Shown here: positions 46,701 to 55,689 of the stretch, piece after piece
How the letters are laid out: every line of letters begins with the position of its first letter
Numbering within the stretch: the first letter of the stretch is position 1
Source: Diphasiastrum complanatum
Taxonomy: Eukaryota; Streptophyta; Lycopodiopsida; Lycopodiales; Lycopodiaceae
Direction: 5' to 3'
NCBI GenBank assembly: GCA_029204225.1
Contig: CM055097.1
Location: 15,934,711-15,998,710 of the forward strand
DNA length: 64,000 nt
The notes under the pieces: generated by a model
The model's database searches: none
Seen by the model: only the letters and a program-made list of their open reading frames with translations
Told to the model about the DNA's origin: nothing
Made by a program: the position numbers and the translations under genes

Positions 46701-47600
46701 CATTTTTTGGGGCTATTTTTGGGGTTGGGAAACAAAAATAATAATAATTAATTGATTAATTAATTAACTGTACGGTTCACCACGGTTCCAAGCAAAAAAA
46801 TTTGTGAACCATACGGTTCACTGTACGGTTCTCAAAACCGTGGTGAACCGTGGACGGTTCATTAATTCTATGATACCTTTCAAAGAATGAAGAAACAAAA
46901 ATTGCAACCTGTAGAATTGATTCCTAGTCAAATTCACAAATAGAGTCAAATTCTATCTAGAGAAGGTGTGAAGAAGAAGAAGAAAAATACACTTAGTACA
47001 TAATGTGTGCGATTCCATAAATTGACCAAAACAAATGGTTAGGTGCACTAAAAGCTAGAATAATTAATATGTCACACATGCATGTGAAAAAACTTGAATA
47101 AACAAAGATCACAAAACCCAAAAATTAATATCTCTAATGTTTGAGGAATATCACTGAAATAATCAGAATAATCTAGATTGGAATTTGGCAGACAAGACGA
47201 TCGGTGTAAAATAGTAACAGGTCGACAGATATGAACTAATAGATGATGTAAACATCCATTGAAAAAATAGTTTTCCAGTAAAACTCACAGGGTTGAAGCT
47301 GGAATCGTTCACAGAGAGAAGGCTGATCTCGTCCACCTTAGGGCGGAATGAGGCGATTCGCCCTGAATACAAGTTCAGCCTTCGATCGCAAGGAGACAGC
47401 TGATATCTGCCGGAGAAGAAAGAGTCGTTGCTGTTAAAAACTAGACCGAATGTAAATCCGTCAGACTTCTGCACCTTGGTATCACCACAAGGACTGAAGA
47501 TAGGGTTGGTATCTTTGGCGTGCACTAGTCCCACGACGACGACTACCACCAAAAAACTGAACTCAAAAACCACGAGGGATCTTCCTGCTGTGAACGCCAT
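34461..47600 (-). CDS. Expp1-like secreted protein, three exons
   Basis: Coding exons on the minus strand are 47600-47289, 34958-34851 and 34772-34461, joined in phase 0 to give 243 residues. All four splice sites are GT/AG: donors GTGAGT and GTAAAT, acceptors ATCGCAG and TTTGCAG. Residues 1-28 are a signal peptide (run [13 protein letters not shown]). The mature part has [49 protein letters not shown], then [26 protein letters not shown] and [16 protein letters not shown], ending [19 protein letters not shown]. This order matches the plant family annotated as Expp1, whose function is not established. Eight cysteines in the mature chain fit four disulfides in an extracellular protein. The ATG at 47600 has G at -3 and +4. 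No inactivating change is seen, so it looks functional despite a 12.3 kb first intron. Confidence 0.85.
34851..34958 (-). other. Expp1-like exon 2
   Basis: 108 bases, 36 codons ([10 protein letters not shown] to TSFSL); splice sites on both sides are consensus and both introns are phase 0. Confidence 0.9.
35530..37058 (+). pseudogene. Chromovirus integrase with chromodomain (5'-truncated)
   Basis: Plus strand, opposite to the host gene. A zinc-binding block [21 protein letters not shown] precedes KPCQ, where the first Cys of the usual C-x-x-C is Phe. The catalytic core is broken (stops near 36148-36310). [29 protein letters not shown] and then a GPF/Y-like region ([28 protein letters not shown]) follow in a shifted frame. 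The C-terminus is a chromodomain ([20 protein letters not shown]). This order is that of plant chromoviruses (Ty3/gypsy). gag, protease and RT are missing on the left. Confidence 0.85.
37069..37086 (+). promoter_or_regulatory. Polypurine tract of the intronic chromovirus
   Basis: A purine run (AAGGGGGGGGTAAA) lies between the chromodomain stop and the LTR start TGTTGCG at 37087. Confidence 0.7.
37087..37550 (+). repeat. 3' LTR of the intronic chromovirus
   Basis: 464 bases from TGTTGCGTCC to CCCTTACA. It is homologous over most of its length to the LTR at 49911-50433: shared blocks ATAGGATTCGG, ACACACTAATTGGAGTTAGTA, TTGGCT(C/T)GGGGGTGAAGCTT and CTTCTACTTGGTTGGGTGGT. The two are different insertions of one family. 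Confidence 0.8.
37945..37990 (-). pseudogene. Gypsy pol C-terminal tail at an LTR boundary
   Basis: Minus-strand frame [14 protein letters not shown] ends where the plus strand reads GGGCATGACA, a plausible LTR start TGTCATGCCC in element sense. A similar tail [12 protein letters not shown] occurs at 40029-39992 next to TGTTATGGCC. In chromoviruses a Leu-Glu-Asp-(Lys/Arg) block followed by a Gly-Glu run sits just before the 3' LTR. Confidence 0.35.
38099..38770. repeat. Dispersed repeat copy B (partner at 30602-31500)
   Basis: Same ordered blocks as copy A. The dyad TGATTCATCAATCA is at about 38410 and a variant TGATTTATCAATTA at about 38443. It lies within intron 1 of the Expp1-like gene. 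Confidence 0.6.
39434..39790 (+). pseudogene. Gypsy RNase H piece
   Basis: Degenerate plus-strand frame with [46 protein letters not shown] and a QRVASKHSE-like tail, interrupted by several stops and shifts. This is the RNase H domain that follows RT in Ty3/gypsy pol. No RT or integrase is attached. Confidence 0.75.
39992..40030 (-). pseudogene. Gypsy pol C-terminal tail (second copy)
   Basis: Minus-strand [12 protein letters not shown] followed by TGTTATGGCC, a likely LTR start. Compare with 37945-37990. The LTR itself would extend left from 39991, but its other end was not located. Confidence 0.35.
40031..43246. other. AT-rich intron sequence, no gene
   Basis: About 3.2 kb with only short frames. 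A dyad ATGATTCGTCAATCAT near 40517 links it to the repeat copies at 31195 and 38410. Otherwise nothing was recognised. Confidence 0.4.
43247..43510 (+). mobile_element. Palindromic hAT-type MITE, copy 1
   Basis: 264 bases from CATAGAATTAATGAACCG to GTGGGTACTATG, flanked by a perfect 8-base duplication CCATAAAG (43239-43246 and 43511-43518). The inside is made of repeated AACCGT(G/A) words and contains the perfect palindrome CCACGGTTCATGAACCGTGG. The centre is AT-rich (TTAATTAATTAA). No coding capacity. An 8-base duplication points to the hAT superfamily. Confidence 0.85.
44245..44656 (-). repeat. 3' LTR of the deleted chromovirus
   Basis: From 44248 it matches 46000-46411 almost base for base (shared blocks GTCACAACCGACCCAC and ATCGACATAGTCATGCCTAG). 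The first bases in element sense read TATTATG instead of TGTTATG, one G to A change. The other end lacks about 55 bases of the partner LTR. Confidence 0.8.
44657..44670 (-). promoter_or_regulatory. Polypurine tract of the deleted chromovirus
   Basis: Minus strand reads a GA/G run (GAGGGGGGGGGGGGAT) directly before the 3' LTR. Confidence 0.8.
44685..44990 (-). pseudogene. Chromodomain of the deleted chromovirus
   Basis: Minus-strand frame with [19 protein letters not shown], then [20 protein letters not shown] and LRLRFPGF. The aromatic and acidic chromodomain positions are kept. Upstream, in other frames, [19 protein letters not shown]-like sequence marks the end of integrase, so only the last about 100 residues of pol remain. 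Confidence 0.8.
44991..45690 (-). pseudogene. Ty3/gypsy reverse transcriptase piece
   Basis: Minus-strand frames give [32 protein letters not shown] and SPWGAPVLL (45690 down), then after a frameshift [55 protein letters not shown] and the catalytic box [13 protein letters not shown] (YLDD changed to LLDD). The domain then stops near 45000 and joins directly to integrase C-terminal sequence, so about 1.5-2 kb of pol is deleted. Confidence 0.85.
45928..45939 (-). promoter_or_regulatory. Primer-binding site of the deleted chromovirus
   Basis: Minus strand TGGTATCAGAGC (initiator tRNA-Met type), two bases inside the 5' LTR. Confidence 0.85.
45942..46411 (-). repeat. 5' LTR of the deleted chromovirus
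   Basis: 470 bases; plus strand TGCTACAACT to GGTACATAACA. A TATA-like sequence (CTATATAGG, plus strand about 46246-46254, CCTATATAG on minus) sits in the middle and is shared with the 3' LTR. Confidence 0.85.
46576..46872 (-). mobile_element. Palindromic hAT-type MITE, copy 2 (opposite orientation)
   Basis: 297 bases, the reverse-complement layout of copy 1: it starts CATAGAACCCACGG and ends CGGTTCATTAATTCTATG. A perfect 8-base duplication ATACCTTT flanks it (46568-46575 and 46873-46880). It has a longer AT-rich and G/T-rich centre than copy 1. Confidence 0.85.
47289..47600 (-). other. Expp1-like exon 1 (signal peptide and N-terminal half)
   Basis: 312 bases, 104 codons, from ATG to SSFNP; donor GTGAGT begins at 47288. 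The minus-strand frame hits a stop within the intron, in line with splicing. Confidence 0.85.
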
Positions 47601-48274
47601 TGCAGCTCACACACACACGCTTGATAAATTGCGCAGCTTCTTCGCTTAAAACTAGCAACTAACTAGTCAAAAGCACATTCAAATGCAAGAGAATGAAAAA
47701 TATAAGAAAAAACGGGAGTTCATCTAACCTTCGACCCCATGAATAACAGCAAACAAGCTCTAGATAACTCGACCATAGAAACTTTTAGACTGACATGGGA
47801 CTGCTTTCTCACTGCTGCGCTATACTTTGTCTAACGCAAGCAGCGAAGCAGCTCTTCCTGATTACCAACTCAAAACCAATCCGCTAAATGACGGTCTAGT
47901 AATGATGGGAGCAGCGATGGTGAGCAAGATCTTAGTGCGAGCCAAGAGCTATGGATCGAAACGACGGACTACCAAACTATAGATAGACCGTGATTCTATC
48001 AGATATGGTGCGATCCTAATACAGAGAAAAGGGAAAAGAGAAAAGAGAGAAGAAATAGTGCGTTCCTAGTGGGAGAGCTTGGCAGGCAGGATGCTCGAAC
48101 CTACCGTCGAGTCGCCCTCGGTTAGGTAGGTAGCAAGTACACCGTGCAATACACAATACTATTATACTTTTCTTTCTTCATCATCATTTTTTGAAGCATA
48201 TTTTTTTCTATCCATGCATGACCCCTCGTCCATTACTTAGCATTACATGAAACCCTATAGGGCTTGGGCTAGGT
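47601..48274. other. 5' flank of the Expp1-like gene
   Basis: Should contain the 5' UTR and promoter of the minus-strand gene. A short CA repeat lies just before the ATG (about 47608-47619). No clear TATA box was found. Around 48080-48150 there is CGAACC...TTAGGTAGGTAG sequence reminiscent of a SINE or tRNA-derived piece, but it could not be confirmed. Confidence 0.4.
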
Positions 48275-48327
48275 AAATAGATAGATAGATAGATAAATAG
48301 ATGTATATATGTATGTATGTATGTATA
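48275..48327. repeat. (ATAG)n and (TGTA)n microsatellite
   Basis: About six ATAG units followed by about five TGTA units with interruptions. Confidence 0.9.
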
Positions 48328-48489
48328 GCGTTAATGATCTTTTTTAACCACAATGAGCAATAATTTTTTCATGTTTTTTAATGGATGGGCAATAAATTTG
48401 CAATTATGATTTGATTTCTTAAACGATCAATCCAAATTTACCACATTGCAAAAATAGTATATTAATGTGACTATAGGTCTTTTTCTTTT

Positions 48490-49070
48490 TTCATCACATT
48501 TGGATTCTGGTTGTATGTTTGTGTCCTAAGTCTGTTATTCTACTAATAGATAAATTCTTTTGCAGACCAAGACTGCAAAGTACATTGGGAATTGACTTCA
48601 CATTTCCACTTTGAATGTAGAGTTTGACATTACCTTCACCAACAAATCATTGTCATCACCTAGATGGACATACTTGTTGGCAATGTTAAACTGGCATTTC
48701 TAGAACAAGTCCTTGTGGAATGTCATATGTTGTGTAGCTCTAGAGTTTGGATACCAAGAGTTTTCTTCTTTTGATTTTGCCATAAAGATTGAGTATTCAT
48801 TTTCGATCTTTAGACTTAATGTGATCTCGACTACATGGACTTGTTGTTGATCACCATTCTTCTGCTACTACTTGTTCTTGAAATTCATGATCTTGCAACC
48901 TTGAGTATTGTGATTAGTTCTCTTACAGTATTTGTAGAACATTTTGGCCTTCGAAAATGAATGATGCTCATTATTGGTTCGGATTGTTCTTCTTATAAGT
49001 CCTCTTCTTCTTCTTCTGTTTCTTATGAGCCTTTCTTTGAAAATAAGGCTTGGTCTCTAAGTTTGTACTA
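48490..49070 (-). pseudogene. Copia gag end and protease, heavily decayed
   Basis: Minus-strand frames show a zinc-knuckle relic YCKRTNHNTQGCKIM (about 48940-48890; CX2C start eroded, His and last Cys kept) and, after stops, a protease relic SWYPNSRATQHMTFHKDLF (about 48770-48710), where the catalytic DSG has become NSR. KVMSNSTFKVE and FPMYF follow. It resembles the element at 62766-64000 (CKYCKRANYNIKEC, WYLDSGTTQHMT). Confidence 0.65.
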
Positions 49071-49428
49071 GATGCTGAACTTGACAAATAGTCGATTCTT
49101 AAATTGGCACCAATCGACTAAAAAATAGAAAGCAATAGAAAAGCAATAGCACTTGGAACAACTCTCGACACAAGCATAGGCACATTGTATTGATTGAACT
49201 TGACAAAAGCAATAATTACAAGCTATACACCTGATAGGTCTTAGTATGTAGTAGTCCATCAGTCTAGAGTCTAGAGAGAGAAAATAGGAACCGTAAAAGA
49301 AATGGTCAATGTTTTGTCATTTTTAACTCTCTCCCTCAAGCATTAATGTTTTTACAAAAAAAAGATTGCACTACTCATGGAACATGCATGTATGATAGCA
49401 TAGCATCTAGGCATAGAAATACTTTATA

Positions 49429-49911
49429 CTAGAGGATCACAAGTAGAATAAATAAGTTTTTTTCTCTCACAACTTGTTTGTCAAGCTTCATATAACCGCT
49501 TGTCCAAATATTTTGTAAATACATTATCCAATGTAATGTTGTACTATAATGAACAACACTCACATCCTCAAACTGCACCTTCTCACATATAAAGTGATAC
49601 TTTACTTCTATATGCTTCATTTTTTAATGGAATACTAGATTTTTCGCCAACTGTATCCTACTCTGGCTATCACTAAAAATGGTAGTAGAATGTACTTGCC
49701 TCATACCAATCTCATTTAGCAGTTGTCATAGCCAAATCGCTACTTGAGTTGTTGAGCTCAATGCTTTGTATTCTGCTTCAATGGTCGAAAGAGATATAGT
49801 ATCATATTTTCTACTAGACCACGAAAAATAGCCATTGCCAAAATTCAAAGCATACCAAGTGGTTGATCTTCTATCATCTATATTACCAACCCAGTCAGCA
49901 CCAACGTATAT
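49429..49911 (-). pseudogene. Copia RNase H piece
   Basis: Minus-strand frame with VGADWVGNIDDRRSTTWY, LNFGNGYFSWSSRKYDTISLSTIEAEYKAL and, lower down, KHIEVKYHFICEKV. The left-hand (element downstream) part has frameshifts. A purine run CTTGAGGGAGAGAG (about 49345-49331, minus) could be the polypurine tract. The right end is cut exactly by the LTR at 49911, which therefore inserted into this domain. Confidence 0.75.
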
Positions 49912-50433
49912 GCTATGTCCATGTCCTGTATTTAGGATTCGGTATAGTCCTAGACTTGGATACCTGGTACTCCAGTGAATCAAGCTTATTAGTTATGCCA
50001 CATCATACTGGATCTGACCCGCAAGTAATTAATAACCTTGTGAGGCCCAGACACACTAATTGGAGTTAGTACAAGGTTTGGGACTATATATGCATGTGTA
50101 GAGTATCAATAGTAATCTATGAATAGAGGATCCATGCATATAGACTCTATTCTAGTGGAATCTATGTATAGGGGAGTTAGGAGCTTGCATTACTTTATGC
50201 ACAGGGGGTTCTAGAGCTTATATAAGGAGGCCAAACTTGCCCTACTACTCCATCATTTGGTTGATTCCATGTCGGGGTCTCTCTCTCTCTACTCTCATGC
50301 TTCCTAATTCTTGGCTTGGGGGTGAAGCTTCTAGAGATTGATTGATTGCTTCTACTTGGTTGGGTGGTTTCTCCAACAGTGTGTTCTCTATTGTTTTGTT
50401 TTGTAAGTAGGATCTTGAGGAGTGTCTCTTACA
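49911..50433 (+). repeat. Chromovirus-type 5' LTR
   Basis: 523 bases from TGCTATGTCC to CTTACA, homologous to 37087-37550, and followed by a primer site. A TATA-like CTATATATG is at 50082-50090. Its element body is not recognisable downstream. Confidence 0.75.
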
Positions 50434-50434
50434 T

Positions 50435-50446
50435 TGGTATCAGAGC
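50435..50446 (+). promoter_or_regulatory. Primer-binding site after LTR 49911-50433
   Basis: TGGTATCAGAGC (continuing AAGG), initiator tRNA-Met type, one base after the LTR end. Confidence 0.9.
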
Positions 50447-52061
50447 AAGGCTTACGAAGATTGCAGAACTTGGAGAAGTGCTACTTTTCAACAAAATTTT
50501 GGTGTGGATCAATGGGAATTATCTTCTAGGTGGATAGCAAGATGGCAAGTGGGTGTACTATCCTGGTTTCCATTTGCATGTTGCTAAGATCCATTTCTCT
50601 CAAAAAAAAATTGGGTTTTATGGAGATTTTGAAGTTTTTTTGAAGCTTTTTCTTGTGTAGCTCAAATCCTATGTAGATCTGAATTTTCCAACAAGTGTAA
50701 TTTTACTTTAGGGATCATTAATGATGAAATTAATGATGCATGCCAATTCTTTTCATGATTTATGATTCTAGGCTATGTTTTGGTCAAAATTGCTTGTTTT
50801 TTCATGTTTTTTGACTCAAAATTGATAGTAAGAACAAAAATACAACAATATTAGACCAATTAGATGGCCATAATTTTGTAAATTGTTTTGCATGTGTTAA
50901 AGAAAGAGTTGCATGTCATGAATTTTCACTTTATAGTGATGAAAAAAAATGGAAAATAGCCAAAAATCATCATTTTTGTTTTTTTTTTTTTCATAAAGTT
51001 GGATAGTAGGTGGCTGCGAAACACCATGGAGAGCTTGTAAAGAGTTGATCCAAAGTCTTTTGAAGCTTTCCTGGAAGTTATAACAAAGAATTCCATGAAT
51101 TGGGCTTGTAGAAGTTCAAAAAAAGACCAAAAAATAGCTTATTTTTGTGGTTTTTGGGGGATGGATTGCTCTTAATCCATAAGAAGATAATTCTAGAAAT
51201 TTTTATTTTCTTTTTACCTTCCCAGCAAGCTACCAGACCTGTAAATTGATGGCCGGTGGCTTATGCTTCATCTCCATCAAGTTTGAAACTATTTTGACTT
51301 CTACAAACCAAGAAATCTTTGTTCTCAGTCTATATTGCTTCTTAGGATCTGTATGAATGCTTCAAGGAAGTTTAATAGACCACTCAAGACTATTGGTAAC
51401 ATCACTTTTGGGCTTGGGGAGGTGTTTGCGCGATTTTGGATAATATGCCTTGCTAGAAATGCGCCCTACTACAGAATTTCTAATGCTCTATTCTCACACG
51501 TGTGAAACCTAGGTGGAATGATGATGTGGAAAGCATCTTGTTCACTTGGTCTCCCTCTGTACTGTGTTTTACAGCACCTAATTTGGTGCACTATAACCAA
51601 AGTTATGGTCATTTGAAATTTTGGCAGTTTTGTGAGCAAAATTGGCAAAATCCGTAATTGTTCTGATCACATGCTAATCTTTTTCCTAATTTGTGGTACT
51701 GTGCTTGCATGGATTGATTGTATGTGGATTCAGAGAGTGTCATTGACATGCATGAAGGATTTACAGTCAATTTGAGTGGTCATATGCAGGTGCTCTGACG
51801 GTTGGGTCACAAATCTAGGATGTTGGCTGACAAATTCCGTAAAACTTAAGTTTACGTAAAAATTTCGTAATGACATTTTGTGACTTATGTAGTGTGCTTT
51901 GCATGCCAGTTGGGCGTTGGTTTAGTGACACTAGAAATCAAACATCATTTCAATTTTTTGATTTCGATTGCCTTTTGTACTAACGGTATTTTGTATTAAA
52001 ATTACACAAGCTAGTTTGCATAATTTCCACTTGTAGATGACTTTGAGGCCATGTTGTGGGA
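50447..52061 (+). other. Non-coding leader-like sequence
   Basis: About 1.6 kb with no long frame on either strand. It contains one CACACGTGTG at 51495-51504. It probably joins chromovirus leader to copia-related sequence, but the junction is not visible. Confidence 0.4.
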
Positions 52062-52681
52062 TGTCACACATGCCAAAAGCATAGGATACCTTACTCTAAG
52101 TCAAATCATTAACCTAGCTTTGGAATGGTACCTTTGGAATGTGGCCAAAGAGTGCATGAATAGGGTAGAGAAAATATAGGAGCTTAAAATAGCAATTTTT
52201 TCATTGTTTTTGGATCTCGAGGTATTGAACCTAATTAGGGTGGATCAAGTGGATCTTTAAGTTAGATTTTAGGGCTAGGATGTGATGAATGCATAGAAGC
52301 CTTAATATGCTCAGATCCGAGCTCTACGTGTATGAATATGTGATGGGATTTCCATCCAATTATGAGCAAAATCGAGATCTTCCTTCATGACTAGTTTGTG
52401 TCTATCTTTTGAATGATGGTTGCTATTGGCATATGATATTTGTGATCATTGGATGAATTTGGAGGTGCAGATATAGTACACAGGCAACAACAGTTCGTAC
52501 ACTCACATGTGTGAAGAGTTTGGCACGATTTTGGAGCTAATTCATGGAGTTCAAGCCAAGATATGCTAGAAATCAATGCATTGATTAGTAATCTAGCTTC
52601 TAGATCTTGATTGGATCTTAAGTAGGTGCTTTCTCCATAATTTCTAGGATCATATGGGTTTATTTTGCTGCATTTTTGACA
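52062..52681 (+). repeat. Probable copia-type LTR
   Basis: The right edge is set by the primer site (ATTTTTGACA then TGGTATCAGAGCC). The left edge is proposed at TGTCACACAT (52062), giving TGTCA...TGACA ends and 620 bases, close to the 556, 650 and 772 bases of the other copia LTRs here. It contains a CACATGTGTG variant at 52504. No partner LTR is seen. Confidence 0.45.
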
Positions 52682-52694
52682 TGGTATCAGAGCC
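52682..52694 (+). promoter_or_regulatory. Primer-binding site after LTR 52062-52681
   Basis: TGGTATCAGAGCC, initiator tRNA-Met type. The element body is cut 18 bases later by the minus copia LTR at 52713. Confidence 0.85.
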
Positions 52695-52712
52695 ATTTCA
52701 AGAAATGAGCTT

Positions 52713-53484
52713 TGTGAAATTTCACACGTGTGGGAATGCCCTAATGTGTGTGAATGATCTCCTAAGCAAAGCTTATGCACTTTAGATCAATACTAGATTG
52801 AAATCCAAGATCTAGATCAAAATCTAAGGCAAAGAGGCAAAGATAGATGCATAGATTGATAACCAAAATGTTTTCACATGTAAGAGAAGTACTTCATGAA
52901 AAAAAACTAAGTAAAATTAAGCTCCTCTCCTCGAAGAGAGAGAGAATAGAGCAATTTGTCCTCGGGTAGAGAGAGAAAGAAATACAAGCAAAACTTGATT
53001 GCACTCAATATGACTCAAAAACTCAATTGGATTGCACTCAATATGACTCAAAAGCTCAATTGGAATATGATTGATAAAGAGAGTACATATGAATCTCGTG
53101 GAGAGCCATGCTTACTTCCTATTGGACCCCTAATCCTAGCCTCTCTAATGCTATTGGAGGAGTGATGCATCTGTCTTGCAATTCTATTGGACCCTTCATG
53201 AGGATTTCTCAATTTTGATTGGACCCTTTGATCAAAGCCAACACTTTGACTTGATCACTCATCAAATTACATTAACACAAGTGTCACAAGCCTATTTACA
53301 AGCCTAACTAGCTTGAGATTTCATCATAAGCTACTTTTGGCCAAATTGTGGCTTTACATGTGGAATTGGCAATAATGCCATCTTTGCCAATTTTGGCCCT
53401 ATCAGACTCCTGCAGAAAGATTGTTGACCTAAAAACTTAGCAAACCCCTAAAGCTATGATAGATAACTTTTTATAAGTTCCACA
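52713..53484 (-). repeat. 3' LTR of minus copia element III
   Basis: 772 bases; in element sense TGTGGAAC...TTTCACA. A purine run AGGAGGAG directly precedes it and RNase H lies upstream, which fixes it as the 3' LTR. It carries CACACGTGTG at 52723-52732 and a 33-base tandem duplication at 52998-53063. Its last about 235 bases recur in opposite orientation at 60752-60983. Confidence 0.8.
52998..53063. repeat. 33-base tandem duplication
   Basis: ATTGCACTCAATATGACTCA starts both copies (52998 and 53031); the units differ by one base. Confidence 0.95.
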
Positions 53485-53507
53485 CTCCTCCTAAAAAGAT
53501 ATCTAAT

Positions 53508-54249
53508 CTAAACAAGCATGGATCTTGGAATCATTCCAAGATTGGATCTATGTTTGATGAAGGAACTCTTGAATAGAGGCTTGGCGAGTAGATCGGCAAT
53601 ACAAGATAATGAATTGATATGCTCCAAATGGATCTCTCCTCCAATAAGCTTCTCTCTCACAAAGTGGTGTGCCACTTCTATGTGCTTGCTTCTTGCATGA
53701 AAAATTGGATTATTTGCAAGTGCTTGGGCCGAGATATTATCACAATAAATCAATGCTAGCTCCTCCTCTTTGATGCACTTTAGCTCCAATAGAATCCTCT
53801 TGATCCAAAGCACTTCTTTTGTTAATCTAGTGAGTGCTTTATACTCGGCCTCACAAGAAGAAAGAGGGATAGTATCTTGCTTTTTGGAAAGCCAAGATAT
53901 GAGATTTCCTCCAAAAAATATAGTATATGCACTTGTGGACTTTCGATCCATCTTATCACTTGCAAAGTCCGAATCCGAGTAGCCAATAATAGGTAAATCT
54001 TCACTCTTGTAAAGTAAACCATAATCATGTGATGAAGATTTATACCTTAGCACCCTCTTGGCCATCTTCCAATGTTGGATCTTTGGATCTTGCATAGATT
54101 GGCTCAACTTGTGCACACTCGAGCCTAGTGATGGTAAGCCATATCGAGGAGCCAATAAGACTCCTAAAAAGTGTGATGTCCTCGAAGGATCTTTCATCAC
54201 CTTTATTAGTATCTTTTTGATGCGAAAAAAATGCGCTCAAAAAATGCAA
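53508..54249 (-). pseudogene. RNase H of minus copia element III
   Basis: Nearly intact minus-strand frame: RSLIGSSIWLTITR (end of RT), HWKMAKRVLRYK, GYSDSDFASDKMDRKSTSAY, SLSSCEAEYKAL (written PLSSCEAEYKAL), YCDNISAQALANNPIFHARSKHIEV and HFVREKLIGGEI, ending RSNLGMIPRSM. Catalytic Asp, Glu and Asp are kept. One frameshift separates the start (54249-54040) from the rest. It ends 24 bases before the 3' LTR. Confidence 0.9.
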
Positions 54250-54269
54250 ATTCCAACTAGAACTGTGGT

Positions 54270-54600
54270 GACAAACTGATAAAAATAAATCTCGAATGAT
54301 TCGCGAAACTTTTTGCGAAACTCGAATTATTTCTATTCAAGAATAATTCGTGTTGGGTCAATCATGCCTGTAACACAACGAAATGAAACGAGACAAAATC
54401 TAGACAAAAACGAAATGAAGCAAAGCAAAACGAAACGAAGCAAAGCAAAGCGAAACTTAAACGAGGTCTAACATTGATTCATGCTGAAAGCATAGAGATC
54501 GCAAAACGACACGAAATGAAACAAAACAAAACTTAGGTGAGCTTTGAAATTGATTTATCCTTATAGCCAAGTGATCGCGAAACGAAACGAGGCGAAACAC
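54270..54600. repeat. CGAAA-rich low-complexity block with hairpin
   Basis: The words AAACGAAA and AAAGCAAAG dominate 54376-54461 and 54576-54600. At 54292-54306 TCGAATGATTCGCGA is the inverse of the motif repeated at 58994 and 59041. A perfect 9-base hairpin CGAATTATT/AATAATTCG is at 54323-54350. Confidence 0.7.
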
Positions 54601-55200
54601 GAAGGAAAAAGATTCGAGAACAAGATCAGTTCGTCAGGAATTCAGATATGATCACTGGTCACTGCCGGCTATATCACTCCTACAATACTTCGGAGTGTAG
54701 ACAGACACTACTGATCTACTTTAACAAATTAATATAGCATTCAACAATATCAAACCAATGTGTGGAATTGAATAAGCAAGTGAATCAGACACACGAATTG
54801 TATCAGACAAAAATACATTCAAGATCATACAATCATACAGAATAATATGTGCACAACAGCTACAATATTATCTATTGATTCTCTTGATTCTTCAAGCACT
54901 GCATGACAGATCCACGCAGTGTGTTGGCATGAGAGAAATACAGTTCTCTCACGAATCGTGTCTCGCTTACTTGCAGACTTCTGGATCTACAGATCCTCTA
55001 CAAAATTGTCTCGCACGCAGGCGGACATGTATTTTGTATTTTTTGTCTTCTGACTTCTTGTCTTGCTTACTTGCTTACTGTATTATGCATCCAACAGAAA
55101 GTATATAGTCGCATCGTGTAAATCCTAGATTAGAGTGAGTAAATATCTACAATTAATCACAAATTACAAGAGTGGCAGATTAGCCACGATCTAGAGTACT
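54601..55200. other. Unidentified, possibly a minus LTR
   Basis: No coding frame. On the minus strand a TATA-like CTATATAC (about 55112-55105) is followed by TGTTGGATGC and much T/A-rich sequence. No LTR ends or primer site could be confirmed. Confidence 0.25.
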
Positions 55201-55223
55201 TCTGCTGATGTCATAATATCTGA

Positions 55224-55500
55224 TCAAATATTTGTACCCCATGGTACTTGGCTGATCTTCTTGGTTAGTTGAGGAGCACGACTGATTTTGTGTTGTGTCG
55301 TGTCTTGTCGTTCTTGAAAAGCAAGCACACTTTTGATGAATCCTTGAGGTTGTTCCATGTAAATTTTCTCTTGACATTGAGAAATGCATTGGAAACATCC
55401 AATTGGAACACCTTCCACTTGAAATAGATAGCAAGAGATATTGTCACCATCTTTGTCACGGGTGCAAAGGTCTCTTTGTCGGAAATAGGTAGATAATAGA
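55224..55500 (-). pseudogene. Copia reverse transcriptase N-terminal piece
   Basis: Minus-strand KETFAPVTKMVTISLAI and KVFQLDVSNAFLN are followed, in another frame, by EKIYMEQPQGFIKS. These are the standard early RT blocks (TFAPV, QLDVxxAFLNG, xxIYMxQPxGF) broken by a frameshift. The finger/palm remainder with YVDD is missing. By orientation and order it could belong to element III, between integrase (59344) and RNase H (54249). Confidence 0.8.
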
Positions 55501-55689
55501 ATGCATAAATTTTCTACTTAGCATGACTACGTCTGTCAAAAATTGAACAAAACAGTAATGATGGAAATCACGTTCAATCTTTAGCAACTAACTTTTGCTA
55601 GATACTAAGTGATTACGTAGCCAAACATAAAGTATTGAATTCTCAAACAGTTTCTATCAGTTACAAAAGCAATACAAAGATGCATGCAT

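Larger units (their letters stand above)
34959..47288 (-). other. Intron 1 of the Expp1-like gene, 12,330 bases
   Basis: Bounded by donor GTGAGT at 47288 and acceptor ATCGCAG ending at 34959. It contains several transposon pieces in both orientations, listed separately. Stretches 37551-39430 and 39993-43246 hold AT-rich repeat-like sequence without any recognised coding domain beyond those listed. Confidence 0.85.

Noticed and set aside
48080-48150. tRNA-like or SINE-like sequence (GGTTCGAA-type block)
   Set aside because: A and B boxes and a cloverleaf could not be placed convincingly by eye.
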